DNA of 64,000 nucleotides from Variovorax paradoxus_P (GTDB lineage: Bacteria; Pseudomonadota; Gammaproteobacteria; Burkholderiales; Burkholderiaceae_C), in NCBI RefSeq assembly GCF_050627025.1, contig NZ_CP192472.1; one strand, 5' to 3'. Each line of letters starts with the position of its first letter. Positions within the stretch are counted from its first letter, which is position 1. Made by a program: the position numbers and the translations under genes. Below are positions 16,917 through 25,389 of this stretch, in pieces. The notes under the pieces are model-generated. The model was given only the letters and a program-made list of their open reading frames with translations, was not told the DNA's origin and made no database searches.

Positions 16917-18925
16917 GCCGCACGCCGCGCCGCAAAGGCCACGAACCAGTCGAGGCTGCCCGGGTTGGCCATGGCTTCGCGGTTGACCACTTTCTCTATC
17001 GGCTGGCCGAGCAGCAGCTTCTTGATCGGCAGCTCCTGCTTCTTGCCCGAAAGCGTGCGCGGGATTTCGTCGACCTGGAAGATGTCGTTGGGCGCAAAGC
17101 GCGGCGAGAGCGAGGTCTTGATGGCGTCGTTGATCTTCGCGCGCATGGCGTTGTCCAGCGGCACGCCGGGGCGCAGCACCACGAACAGCGGCATGTAGCT
17201 TTCGCGGCCGAGGTATTCGAGGTCGACCACCATCGAGTCGAGCACCTCCGGCAGGCCTTCCACAGCGCTGTAGATCTCGCTGGTGCCCATGCGCAGGCCC
17301 TGGCGGTTGATGGTGGCGTCGCTGCGGCCGTAGATGATGCAGCCGCCGTCTTCGCCGATCTTGATCCAGTCGCCGTGGCGCCAGATGCCGGGGTAGGTGT
17401 CGAAGTAGCTCGACAGGTAGCGCGCATTGCCTTCGTCGCCCCAGAAGTACAGCGGCATCGATGGAATGGCCTTGGTGCAGACCAGCTCGCCCACTTCGCC
17501 GATGACGGGCTGGCCGTCTTCATTCCATGCCTCGACCGAGTGGCCGAGCTGCCGGCACTGCATCTGGCCGGGCACCTCGGGCAGCTCGCGGTTGCCGCCG
17601 ACGAATGCGCCGCAGAAGTCGGTGCCGCCCGAAATGTTGCACCACCACACGCTGTTGACGCCCGCAGCCAGTAGCTGCGCGGTGCCCCAGCGCTGCACTT
17701 CTTCCGACAGAGGGGAACCGGTGCTGCCGAGCGCGCGCACGCGGGTGAGGTTGCCGCATTCGGCCGCGGCCACGCCGGCCTTCATGCAGTTGGTGAAGTA
17801 GGCCGCGCCGGCGCCGAAGAAGCTGATGCGGTGCTTGGCAACAAAGCGCCACAGCACAGCCCAGTCGGGCTTCTCCTTGCTGCCGGCCGGATGGCCGTCG
17901 TAGATGACGATGGTCGAGCCGAAGGCGAGCCCGCCAAGCTGGCAGTTCCACATGACCCAGCCGGTGGAGCTGTACCAGTGAAAGCGTTCGCCGAAATTGT
18001 TGGCACCGTAGCTCGCGCCCACGTCGTTGTGCAGTCCGCAGGCATACATCGTCATGATGATGCCGCCCTGCCCGTGCACGATGGGCTTGGGCAAGCCCGT
18101 GGTGCCGCTCGAATAGACGATCCAGATCGGATGGTCGAAGGGCAGCCACTCGGGTTCGAAGTCTGCCACCTCGGCGCCGCTGCGCGCAATCGCGTCTTGC
18201 CAGCCCGCATCGGCAGCGAGCTGTTGCGCGGCATACGGCGTCCTGAGAAGCAGCAGCTTCTGCACACTCGGCAATGCGCCGCACAGCTCTTGCACCACGG
18301 CGCTGCGGTCGATGGGCTTGGCGCCGTAGTGCACGCCATCGGCGGCAATCAGCAGCGTGGGTTCGATCTGGCGGAAGCGGTCGACCACCGCGGCCGTGCC
18401 CATGTCGGGCGCGCACACGCTCCATACCGCGCCGATGCTCGAGCACGCAAGAAACGCCACCATGGTTTCGGGCACGTTGGGCATGTAGGCGGCCACGCGG
18501 TCTCCGCGCCGCACGCCGAGCGAGCGCAAGGTGAGCGCCACCGAGGCCACCTGGCGGCGCAGTTCGGGCCACGACATCTCGCGCACCTGGCCGAGCTCGT
18601 TGTCGCTCACGATGGCGGGCATGCCGGCCGCGTGCGCCGCGTCCGCATGGCGCAGCACCTCGCGTGCGTAGTTGACCTGCGCACCCGGAAACCACGTGGC
18701 GCCCGGCATGCGCGCTTCGGCCAGCACCGCGGTGTGCGGCGTGGGCGACTGCATGCCCATGTAGTCCCAGATGCTCTGCCAGAAGGCGTCCAGGTCAGTC
18801 ACCGACCAGCGCCACAGCGCGTCGTAGGTGTCGAACGAGAGGCCGCGCTGGTCGCGCAGCCAGTCTTGGTAAAGACGAATCTGGGGAATGTTGGGAGCGA
18901 GCATGGGTTGAGGGTAATGCCGCAT
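16898..18925 (-). CDS. Acetoacetate-CoA ligase
   Basis: A 675-residue adenylate-forming enzyme that activates acetoacetate (or another short acid) to its CoA thioester. The AMP-binding motif is YSSGTTGLPKPIVH. The insertion HGQGGIIMTMYACGLHND and the long Trp-rich stretch (FHWYSSTGWVMWN) are typical of acetoacetyl-CoA synthetases, and the C-terminal LSGKKQELPIKKL carries the catalytic lysine. Length fits AacS. The first ATG is used; a second at 18904 (MLAPNIPQ) is equally plausible and neither has a strong ribosome site. It diverges from a TetR-led operon that ends in fumarylacetoacetase, whose product is acetoacetate. Confidence 0.88.
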   Translation of the reverse strand: MRHYPQPMLAPNIPQIRLYQDWLRDQRGLSFDTYDALWRWSVTDLDAFWQSIWDYMGMQSPTPHTAVLAEARMPGATWFPGAQVNYAREVLRHADAAHAAGMPAIVSDNELGQVREMSWPELRRQVASVALTLRSLGVRRGDRVAAYMPNVPETMVAFLACSSIGAVWSVCAPDMGTAAVVDRFRQIEPTLLIAADGVHYGAKPIDRSAVVQELCGALPSVQKLLLLRTPYAAQQLAADAGWQDAIARSGAEVADFEPEWLPFDHPIWIVYSSGTTGLPKPIVHGQGGIIMTMYACGLHNDVGASYGANNFGERFHWYSSTGWVMWNCQLGGLAFGSTIVIYDGHPAGSKEKPDWAVLWRFVAKHRISFFGAGAAYFTNCMKAGVAAAECGNLTRVRALGSTGSPLSEEVQRWGTAQLLAAGVNSVWWCNISGGTDFCGAFVGGNRELPEVPGQMQCRQLGHSVEAWNEDGQPVIGEVGELVCTKAIPSMPLYFWGDEGNARYLSSYFDTYPGIWRHGDWIKIGEDGGCIIYGRSDATINRQGLRMGTSEIYSAVEGLPEVLDSMVVDLEYLGRESYMPLFVVLRPGVPLDNAMRAKINDAIKTSLSPRFAPNDIFQVDEIPRTLSGKKQELPIKKLLLGQPIEKVVNREAMANPGSLDWFVAFAARRAAQASSS

Positions 18926-18957
18926 TCCGCGCCGCTCAATCGGGGTTGACCTCAGGG

Positions 18958-18997
18958 TTTGTACGTGTGTTCAATAGTTTTGTACAGACGTTCAATA
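18958..18997. promoter_or_regulatory. Two tandem TetR-type operators
   Basis: Two 19-base copies, TTTGTAC-GTGT-GTTCAATA (18958-18976) and TTTGTAC-AGAC-GTTCAATA (18979-18997), differ only in the central four bases. They repeat with a 21-base period, two helical turns, so two protein dimers would sit on one face. Each copy is itself an imperfect dyad (TGTAC-N4-GTTCA). They fill most of the gap between the acetoacetate-CoA ligase start and the TetR start, the expected place for a shared autoregulatory operator. Confidence 0.7.
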
Positions 18998-19003
18998 CGC
19001 CCG

Positions 19004-19735
19004 ATGAACACCCGGACCCCGCCCGCCAAACGAAGCGCCCATCGGGCAGCGGCCACAGTGGCCGAAGCCACCCGGCCCGACCGGCGGCAGGCCATCCTGC
19101 TGGCGGCCGAAAAGCTCTTTGCGCAGCACGGCTACCACGCGGTCACCATCCGCCAGATTGCCGAAGAGGCGGGCGTGCCGCTGGCACTGGTGGGCTACTA
19201 CTACGGCCCGAAGCACGAACTCTTCCATGCGATCTTCGAGCACTGGAGCCACACCATCGAAGAGCGGCTGGCGGGCCTCAAGGCGGTGCGCATCGACCCG
19301 GCAGACCTGCGCACGCTGCCCCGCATCATCGAAGCCTTTACCGGCCCCGTGCTCGCGCTGCGCGCCAGTGCCGAGGGCGAGTACTACGCGCTGCTGGTGG
19401 CGCGCGAGCTTTACCACGCCACCGAAGAAGCCGACCGCGTGCTGCGCGGCTACTTCGATCCGCTGGCCGAGGCGTACATCGACGCGCTGCACCTTGCCAT
19501 GCCGCACGCCACACGCGGGCAGGTGGCGTGGGCCTACCAGTTTGCGCTGGGCGCGCTCCTGCATCACCTGAACGACAGCCGCATCGAACGGCTGTCGCAT
19601 GGCGAGAACGTGCGCAGCGATCCGGCCGCCACGCCCATGCTCGTGAACTTCATCGTCGGCGGGCTGCGTGCGGCGCTGCCGCGGCCGAAGGCACCGCCAA
19701 AGAAAACCACCACTCCCAGGAGACAAAAGACATGA
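19004..19735 (+). CDS. TetR-family regulator of divergent catabolic operons
   Basis: A 243-residue TetR/AcrR repressor. The N-terminal DNA-binding domain spans about residues 25-75 (RRQAILLAAEKLFAQHGYHA, then TIRQIAEEAGVPLALVGYYY), and the rest is a helical ligand-binding domain with YYALLVARELY. The start ATG at 19004 lies just after the second operator repeat; the frame extends upstream only through the operator itself. The stop overlaps the next start as ATGA, so the regulator is translationally coupled to the ABC importer genes it presumably controls. The ligand is probably the imported compound or a CoA derivative (inference). Confidence 0.9.
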   Translation: MNTRTPPAKRSAHRAAATVAEATRPDRRQAILLAAEKLFAQHGYHAVTIRQIAEEAGVPLALVGYYYGPKHELFHAIFEHWSHTIEERLAGLKAVRIDPADLRTLPRIIEAFTGPVLALRASAEGEYYALLVARELYHATEEADRVLRGYFDPLAEAYIDALHLAMPHATRGQVAWAYQFALGALLHHLNDSRIERLSHGENVRSDPAATPMLVNFIVGGLRAALPRPKAPPKKTTTPRRQKT

Positions 19736-20676
19736 TGAAACGACGCACCCTGCTGTCGGTGCTGGGCGCCGCATCGGCTGCCGCGGCGCTGCCTTCGCGC
19801 GCGCAATCGAACCCGAAGATCGTGTTCGGCTACACGGCCGTGTCCGACTTCGCCTCGGTGTTCGTGTCCGCCGAAGAGGGCTACTTCAAGAAGCGCAACC
19901 TCGAGGTGGAGCTCAAGTTCATTCCGCTCAACTCCACCATTCCCGCGGCGCTGCAGTCAGATTCGCTGCAGATCGGCGGACCCACGCCATCGGTGTTCCT
20001 GCAGGCGGTGGACGGCGGGCTCGACCTGGTGCTGGTCGCGGGCGGCGGGCTCACGTCGAAGACGATCACCGGCTTCGGCCTGGTGGCGCGCGCGGGCTCG
20101 GGCATCAAGAACCCGCAGGACTGCATCGGCAAGAAAATCGGCGTGCCCGGCCTCGGCGCGTTCCTGCACGTGACCTTTCGCGCATGGCTCAAGGACAGCG
20201 GCGTGGACTACCGCAAGGTCAACTTCGTCGAGGCGTCGTTTCCGCAGCATGCCGACCTGCTGCGGGGCGGCTCGGTCGATGCGGTGGTGTCGGCCGATCC
20301 GTTCATGAGCCGCATCACCGAAAGCGGCGCGGGCTACGTCGCTTCGTACTACTCCACCTTTTTGCCGGAGAACAACCAGACCATCGTGCATGCGGCCAAG
20401 CGCGAGTGGGTGGCAAAGAACCCGGGCGCCGCGCGTGCGTTCCGCGAATCGCTGGTCGAGGCCGCGGCCTTCATGCAGCAGTCCAAGAACGATGCCAGGG
20501 TGCGCGCGGCCATCGGCAAATACATCAAGCTGCCGCCCGAGGTGCTCGCGAAGATCCAGATCTCGCCGCCAGGCCCCACCGTGAACGAAAAGCAGCTGGG
20601 CTACTGGGTCGGGCTGATGAAGGACCAGGACATGCTGAAGACCTCCATCGACGTTGCAAAGCTGATCGCCAAGTGA
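19732..20676 (+). CDS. ABC transporter substrate-binding protein (SsuA/NMT1-like)
   Basis: A 314-residue periplasmic binding protein of the NMT1/SsuA/TauA fold. The N-terminus carries a twin-arginine-like or Sec signal (MMKRRTLLSVLGAASAAAAL, cleavage near SRAQS). The mature protein begins KIVFGYTAVSDFASVFVSAE, the usual first strand and ligand loop, followed by GYFKKRNLEVEL. CAGGAG lies nine bases before the ATG pair. The start overlaps the TetR stop and the stop overlaps the ATPase start. It captures a small organic acid or aromatic compound in the periplasm; the operon context suggests an aromatic-pathway substrate. Confidence 0.9.
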   Translation: MMKRRTLLSVLGAASAAAALPSRAQSNPKIVFGYTAVSDFASVFVSAEEGYFKKRNLEVELKFIPLNSTIPAALQSDSLQIGGPTPSVFLQAVDGGLDLVLVAGGGLTSKTITGFGLVARAGSGIKNPQDCIGKKIGVPGLGAFLHVTFRAWLKDSGVDYRKVNFVEASFPQHADLLRGGSVDAVVSADPFMSRITESGAGYVASYYSTFLPENNQTIVHAAKREWVAKNPGAARAFRESLVEAAAFMQQSKNDARVRAAIGKYIKLPPEVLAKIQISPPGPTVNEKQLGYWVGLMKDQDMLKTSIDVAKLIAK

Positions 20677-21455
20677 ACGCTGCCGCCGATTTTCTTCGCT
20701 TCGACGGCGTCGCGATCCGGCTAGGCGGACGCGAGATCCTGTCGCCCACTTCGTTCGACGTGGCGCGCGGCGAGTTCGTCTGCATCGTCGGCCCGAGCGG
20801 CTGCGGCAAGACCACGCTGCTGCGCGCGGCCAGCGGGCTTGTTACCGCAAGCGCGGGCGAAGTACGCCGCAACGGCGTGAAGATGACGGAGCCTTCGCGC
20901 GAAGTGGCGTTCGTGTTCCAGGACTACGGCCGCGCACTGCTGCCCTGGCGCACGGTCGAAGGCAACGTGAGCCTCGCGCTAGAGGCCGCGGGCGTGCCCT
21001 CGGCCGAGCGGGCGCCGCGCATTGCCGACGTGCTCGGCAAGGTGGGGCTTGCCAGACATGCGCAGAAATTTCCGGTGCAGCTTTCGGGCGGCATGCAGCA
21101 ACGCGCGCAAATTGCCCGCTGCCTCGCGCAAAAGCCCGAACTCATGATGATGGACGAGCCCTTTGGCGCGCTCGATGCGCTCACGCGGCAAAGCCTGCAG
21201 GACGAACTCGCGCGGCTGGTGCGCGACGACGGGCTGACGGTGCTGTTCGTCACGCACGACCTGGAAGAAGCTATCTATCTGGGCGACCGCGTGATTGCGC
21301 TGCAGGCCAATCCCGGCCCGGGGCGGCCCAGCCTCGCGCGGATGATCGACGTGAAGATTCCGCGTCCGCGCGACCAGCTCACGACGAAGGAGCATCCGGA
21401 ATATTTGCGGCTGCGCCGCGAGCTGTTTGCCTTCATCGAGCAGGGCCATGACTGA
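20673..21455 (+). CDS. ABC transporter ATP-binding protein (SsuB/TauB-like)
   Basis: A 260-residue ATPase starting at a GTG whose bases overlap the previous stop as GTGA. Walker A is GPSGCGKTT, the Q-loop is FVFQDYGRALLPW, the signature is LSGGMQQR, and Walker B is LMMMDEPFGALD, followed by the switch His in FVTHDLEEA. These are the hallmarks of the nitrate/sulfonate/taurine importer ATPases. It powers the two permeases that follow. The length is normal. Confidence 0.93.
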   Translation: MNAAADFLRFDGVAIRLGGREILSPTSFDVARGEFVCIVGPSGCGKTTLLRAASGLVTASAGEVRRNGVKMTEPSREVAFVFQDYGRALLPWRTVEGNVSLALEAAGVPSAERAPRIADVLGKVGLARHAQKFPVQLSGGMQQRAQIARCLAQKPELMMMDEPFGALDALTRQSLQDELARLVRDDGLTVLFVTHDLEEAIYLGDRVIALQANPGPGRPSLARMIDVKIPRPRDQLTTKEHPEYLRLRRELFAFIEQGHD

Positions 21456-22218
21456 AGGCGGCATTTTTAGCTGGCTGCGCCCATGGGTTTTTCCGGCCGT
21501 GCTGGTCGGCGCCTTCGAGTGGTACGCGCGGCGTGCGGCCGCATTGGGCAGCGATGCGCTCGCTCCGCCGAGCGCCGCGGCCAAGGCCTTCATGGGCGCC
21601 GCACTCGACGGTTCGCTGTGGCAGGCCACGGGCTTCACGCTGGGCACGGCCGCACTCGGCCTGCTGCTGGGCGCGGTGCTCGGCATTGCGCTTGGCCTGG
21701 TGCTCGGGCTTTCGCGGCGAGCGGCGCAGCTGGGTTCGCTTTCGATCGAAGTGCTGCGGCCGGTGCCTTCGGTGGCACTGATTCCGCTCGCAATGCTGAC
21801 CTTCGGCTTCGGCGTGCGAATGGAACTGGCCATCGTCGCCTTTGCCACCTTCTGGCCGCTGTTGGTGCTGGTGCAGTCGGCGGTGCAGCAGATCGAGCCG
21901 CGGCTGCTCGAAGTGAGCCGCGTGCTGGGGCTCTCGGCGCGCGAGCGTGCCTTCAAGATCGTGCTGCCGGCCATCGTGCCGCGCCTGTTCGTCGCGTTGC
22001 GGCTTGGCGTGGCGGTGGCGCTGGTGGTGGCCGTGACGGTGGAGATTGCGGCCAACCCCAACGGCATGGGCTACGCGATGATGATCGCGCAGCAAAGCTT
22101 CGACCCTGCGCTGATGCTTGCCTGGCTTGGCTGGATCGGTGTGGTGGGCTTTGCGATCAATGCGGGCATGGTGCTGCTGCAGCGGGTGGTGGCACGGCGC
22201 ATGGGGGTGCTGCCATGA
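21448..22218 (+). CDS. ABC transporter permease (SsuC-like) 1
   Basis: A 256-residue inner-membrane permease with about six helices. The ATG at 21448 overlaps the ATPase end by eight bases. The coupling motif (EAA loop) reads EPRLLEVSRVLGLSARERAFKI, preceding VLPAIVPRLFVALRLG, typical of the sulfonate/taurine permease family. A second permease follows with an ATGA overlap, so the channel is probably a heterodimer rather than the homodimer usual for SsuC. Confidence 0.9.
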   Translation: MTEGGIFSWLRPWVFPAVLVGAFEWYARRAAALGSDALAPPSAAAKAFMGAALDGSLWQATGFTLGTAALGLLLGAVLGIALGLVLGLSRRAAQLGSLSIEVLRPVPSVALIPLAMLTFGFGVRMELAIVAFATFWPLLVLVQSAVQQIEPRLLEVSRVLGLSARERAFKIVLPAIVPRLFVALRLGVAVALVVAVTVEIAANPNGMGYAMMIAQQSFDPALMLAWLGWIGVVGFAINAGMVLLQRVVARRMGVLP

Positions 22219-23015
22219 AAGCACAAAACCGCAGCCGCATTGGCATGGAATGGTTCGGCTCGTTTGGCGTGCTGTGCGTGCTCATCGCGCTGTGGTGGGT
22301 TGCGAGCAACGCGGGCTGGGTGAGCCGCGTCTTCCTGCCCACGCCGCAAGCCACCTTTGCAAGTCTGCTCGAAGGGCTCAACCTCGCGGGCGAGAACGGC
22401 AACGCAGGCAACGGCGAACTGCTCGGCTTCACGCAGGCCACCGTGGGCCGCATGGTGCAAGGCTGGCTGCTGGCCTCACTGTTCGGCGTGCTGCTGGGCG
22501 CGGCCATTGGCGTCTCGCCTGCGGTGCGTGCATGGGTACAGCCAACGCTCGAATTCATTCGCCCCCTGCCCGCTTCGGCGCTGCTGCCTCTGGCCATTTC
22601 GATCTTCGGGCTGAACCCGGGCATGGTGCTCTTCGTGGTGGCGTTCGGCGCCATGTGGCCGGTGCTGCTGGCCACGGTGCACGGCTTCGCGGCGGTGGAG
22701 CCGCGGCTTTCGGAAGTGGCGCGCTGCCTGCAGATGTCGCGCGTCGCCTTCGTCTGGAAGATGGGCCTGCCCAATGCCATGCCGGACATCCTGGCCGGCA
22801 TGCGCCTCGCCTTGACCATTGCGCTCATCGTTGCGGTGGTGGGCGAAATGATTGCATCGCAAAGCGGCCTGGGCCAGGCCATTCTTCTCGCGGCGCGTGC
22901 GTTTCGCGCCAGCGATCTTTTCGCCGGCATCGTGCTGCTCGGGCTCATCGGTTTCGTGAGCAACGCGCTGCTGGCCTTTGCCGAGAAGCGGCTGCTGCGC
23001 TGGCAGCAGCCCTGA
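22215..23015 (+). CDS. ABC transporter permease (SsuC-like) 2
   Basis: A 266-residue inner-membrane permease, paralogous to the one before it. Its EAA loop reads EPRLSEVARCLQMSRVAFVW, then KMGLPNAMPDILAGMRLAL. A periplasmic insertion between the first two helices (GLNLAGENGNAGNGELLG) is longer than in its partner. The start overlaps the upstream stop as ATGA. A 44-base gap and a new AAGGAG site separate it from the cyclase gene, so the enzyme genes can be translated independently. Confidence 0.9.
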   Translation: MKAQNRSRIGMEWFGSFGVLCVLIALWWVASNAGWVSRVFLPTPQATFASLLEGLNLAGENGNAGNGELLGFTQATVGRMVQGWLLASLFGVLLGAAIGVSPAVRAWVQPTLEFIRPLPASALLPLAISIFGLNPGMVLFVVAFGAMWPVLLATVHGFAAVEPRLSEVARCLQMSRVAFVWKMGLPNAMPDILAGMRLALTIALIVAVVGEMIASQSGLGQAILLAARAFRASDLFAGIVLLGLIGFVSNALLAFAEKRLLRWQQP

Positions 23016-23059
23016 CGAACCCTTCACGCCAACATCAATACCCTGCAAGGAGCCCCGCC

Positions 23060-23866
23060 ATGCCACGCAAGTTTGTCGACCTTTCGATCTTTCTCGAAAA
23101 CGATGTGCTGTCCGACCCGCCCGCGTTCGCGCCGAAGATCCAGTACTTCACGCACGAGCAAACGTACGAGCAGATCGAGCCCTTCTTTCCCGGTCTCAAA
23201 AAGGAAGACTTGCCCGATGGCGAAGGCTGGGCCGTGGAGCTGGTGCAGCTTTCCACGCACAACGGCACGCACCTCGATGCGCCCTACCACTTCCACTCCA
23301 CGATGGACAAGGCGCTGGGCGAGAAGAAGCCGGCCATTGCCATTCACGACGTGCCCCTCGAATGGTGCTTTCAGCCGGGCGTGAAGCTCGACTTTCGCCA
23401 CTTTGCAGATGGCTACGTCGTCACGGCCGACGACGTGGAGGCCGAGCTCAAGCGCATCGGCCACACGCTGAGCCCGCTGGAGATTGTGGTGGTGAACACG
23501 CGCGCAGGTTCGCGCTACGGCAACCCCGATTACGTGTCGGCCGGCGCGGGCATGGGCTATGAGGCCACCATGTATTTGTTGGAACGCGGCGTGCGCCTGA
23601 CGGGTACCGACGCTTGGAGCTGGGACGCACCCTTTGTGCATACCGCCAAAAAGTACGGCGAAACGAAGGATGCCTCGCTGATCTGGGAAGGCCACAAGGC
23701 CGGGCGCGACATTGGCTACTGCCACATCGAGAAGCTGCACAACCTCGAGGTTCTGCCTCCCACGGGGTTTTTCATCAGCTGCTTTCCGCACAAGATCCGC
23801 GGTGCATCGGCGGGCTGGACGCGTGCGGTGGCAATCTTCGACGATGCATTGATGGCATCGGTTTGA
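23060..23866 (+). CDS. Cyclase family protein (metal-dependent hydrolase)
   Basis: A 268-residue member of the cyclase / kynurenine-formamidase-like family. The metal-binding motif is clear at STHNGTHLDAPYHF, the family's HxGTHxDxPxH pattern. The later strand LTGTDAWSWDAPF is also conserved. These enzymes hydrolyse amides, lactones or cyclic intermediates, using zinc or manganese. It is longer than bacterial kynurenine formamidases (about 210 residues), so the substrate is probably different. AAGGAG precedes the ATG. It sits between the importer and fumarylacetoacetase genes and probably acts on the imported compound. Confidence 0.88.
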   Translation: MPRKFVDLSIFLENDVLSDPPAFAPKIQYFTHEQTYEQIEPFFPGLKKEDLPDGEGWAVELVQLSTHNGTHLDAPYHFHSTMDKALGEKKPAIAIHDVPLEWCFQPGVKLDFRHFADGYVVTADDVEAELKRIGHTLSPLEIVVVNTRAGSRYGNPDYVSAGAGMGYEATMYLLERGVRLTGTDAWSWDAPFVHTAKKYGETKDASLIWEGHKAGRDIGYCHIEKLHNLEVLPPTGFFISCFPHKIRGASAGWTRAVAIFDDALMASV

Positions 23867-23885
23867 ACCCTGGGCACCAAGACAA

Positions 23886-25208
23886 ATGATTGCGCTCAAC
23901 CACACGCATGACGTCGCCGCAAGGAGCTGGCTCGACACCGCCAATGCCGCGGAAACCGACTTCCCGATCCAGAACCTGCCCTTTGCGGTGTTCCGCCGCG
24001 CGGGCAGCCCTGAGCCGTTTCGCGGCGGTATTGCCATTGGCGACCAGGTGCTCGACATGGCGGCGCTTTCGGCGCGCCAGTTGCTCGATGGGCTCGCACT
24101 CGACGCGGCCCGAGCCGCCGCACTGCCGGCGCTGAATGACTTCTTCGCGCTCGGCGGCGCCGCATGGCAAGCGCTGCGCCACGCGGTGTTCGCATTGCTG
24201 CGGGGCGACGCACCCATCGCAACGAGAAACGCCGTGCGCGAATGCCTGGTGCCGCAAGCCGAGGTCGAGTACACGGTGCCCGCACGCATTGGCGACTACA
24301 CCGACTTCTACACCTCCATCGACCATGCGCTGAACATCAGCCGGCTGATGAACCCGGATGGCGACGTAACGCCCAACTTCCGCTGGATTCCGACGGCGTA
24401 TCACGGGCGCGTGTCGACCATCGGCGTGAGCGGCCAGCGCTTTCATCGCCCCAAGGGGCAGACGATGGCGCCAGGCGCCAAGGCGCCGACGTATCACGCA
24501 TGCGCGCGGCTCGACTACGAGCTGGAGCTTGGCGTGTGGATCGGCGAAGGCAATGCGGCGGGCGAGCCCATTCCGCTCGCGCATGCGGAAGAACATATCT
24601 TTGGCATCTGCCTGCTCAATGACTGGTCGGCGCGCGACATCCAGTTCTGGGAAATGGCGCCGCTCGGGCCTTTTCTGGCAAAGAACTTCGCCACCACCAT
24701 CTCGCCGTGGATCGTGACGATGGAAGCGCTTGCACCGTATCGCCAGGCATGGACACGGCCCGCCAACGAGCCCCAGCCGCTCGACTACCTCGAAAGCCCG
24801 GCAAACCGCGAAAGCGGCGCCATCGACATTCGGCTGGAGGTGTGGCTTGAAAGCGGGAAGGCGCAAAGCGACAGGAGCGGGCCTTCGCGGTTGTCGCGCA
24901 CGAGCTTCAAGCACCAGTACTGGAGCGTGGCGCAAATGGTGGCGCATCACACCGTGGGCGGCTGCGCCCTGAACCCCGGAGACCTGTTCGGCAGCGGAAC
25001 CATTTCGGGGCCGGGGCCAGGAGAGGCCGGCGCCATCATCGAGCTGACGCGCGCCGCGCAGAGCCCGGTCACGCTGGCCAACGGCGAGCAGCGCGGGTTT
25101 CTGGAAGACGGCGATGCGGTTCTGCTGCGCGGCTGGTGCGAGAAGCCGGGGCATGCGCGCATTGGCTTTGGGGAAAGCCGGGGGACGGTGCTGCCGGCAA
25201 GAGGCTGA
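23886..25208 (+). CDS. fahA: Fumarylacetoacetase
   Basis: A 440-residue fumarylacetoacetate hydrolase, which splits fumarylacetoacetate to fumarate and acetoacetate in homogentisate-type aromatic breakdown. The family motifs are present: IGDYTDFYTSIDHA (metal and base region), PTAYHGRVSTI, LDYELELGVWIGEGN (acidic metal ligands), LNDWSARDIQFWE, and GSGTISGPGPGE near the end. The length is normal. It is the last gene of the TetR-ABC operon, 19 bases after the cyclase gene. The acetoacetate formed could be activated by the divergent ligase. No homogentisate dioxygenase or maleylacetoacetate isomerase is in the window. Confidence 0.92.
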   Translation: MIALNHTHDVAARSWLDTANAAETDFPIQNLPFAVFRRAGSPEPFRGGIAIGDQVLDMAALSARQLLDGLALDAARAAALPALNDFFALGGAAWQALRHAVFALLRGDAPIATRNAVRECLVPQAEVEYTVPARIGDYTDFYTSIDHALNISRLMNPDGDVTPNFRWIPTAYHGRVSTIGVSGQRFHRPKGQTMAPGAKAPTYHACARLDYELELGVWIGEGNAAGEPIPLAHAEEHIFGICLLNDWSARDIQFWEMAPLGPFLAKNFATTISPWIVTMEALAPYRQAWTRPANEPQPLDYLESPANRESGAIDIRLEVWLESGKAQSDRSGPSRLSRTSFKHQYWSVAQMVAHHTVGGCALNPGDLFGSGTISGPGPGEAGAIIELTRAAQSPVTLANGEQRGFLEDGDAVLLRGWCEKPGHARIGFGESRGTVLPARG

Positions 25209-25230
25209 AAACTTTGCAGCGCCCAAAAGA

Positions 25231-25257
25231 AAAGGCCACCGGTAAGGTGGCCTTTTG
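25231..25257. terminator. Bidirectional intrinsic terminator
   Basis: A perfect 11-base stem, AAAAGGCCACC (25231-25241) and GGTGGCCTTTT (25247-25257), with a five-base loop GGTAA. The A-run on one side and the T-run on the other allow it to end transcription from both fumarylacetoacetase (rightward) and the tRNA gene (leftward). It lies in the 58-base gap between them. Confidence 0.88.
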
Positions 25258-25266
25258 CAAGAAATG

Positions 25267-25342
25267 TGGAGCGGGAAAAGAGTCTCGAACTCTCGACCTC
25301 AACCTTGGCAAGGTTGCGCTCTACCAACTGAGCTATTCCCGC
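25267..25342 (-). tRNA. tRNA-Gly (GCC)
   Basis: A complete 76-base tRNA on the minus strand. The acceptor arms are GCGGGAA and TTCCCGC, followed by an encoded TCCA. The D arm contains GCTCAGTTGGTAGAGC, the anticodon arm is CCTTGCCAAGG giving anticodon GCC, and the T arm is GAGAGTTCGAGACTC. The anticodon reads glycine codons GGC and GGT. It ends just before the terminator shared with the fumarylacetoacetase gene. Confidence 0.97.
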
Positions 25343-25389
25343 ATTTCAGGGCTCCGATTATAGAGCGATTTTGAGGCGGTTTCGGCAGG

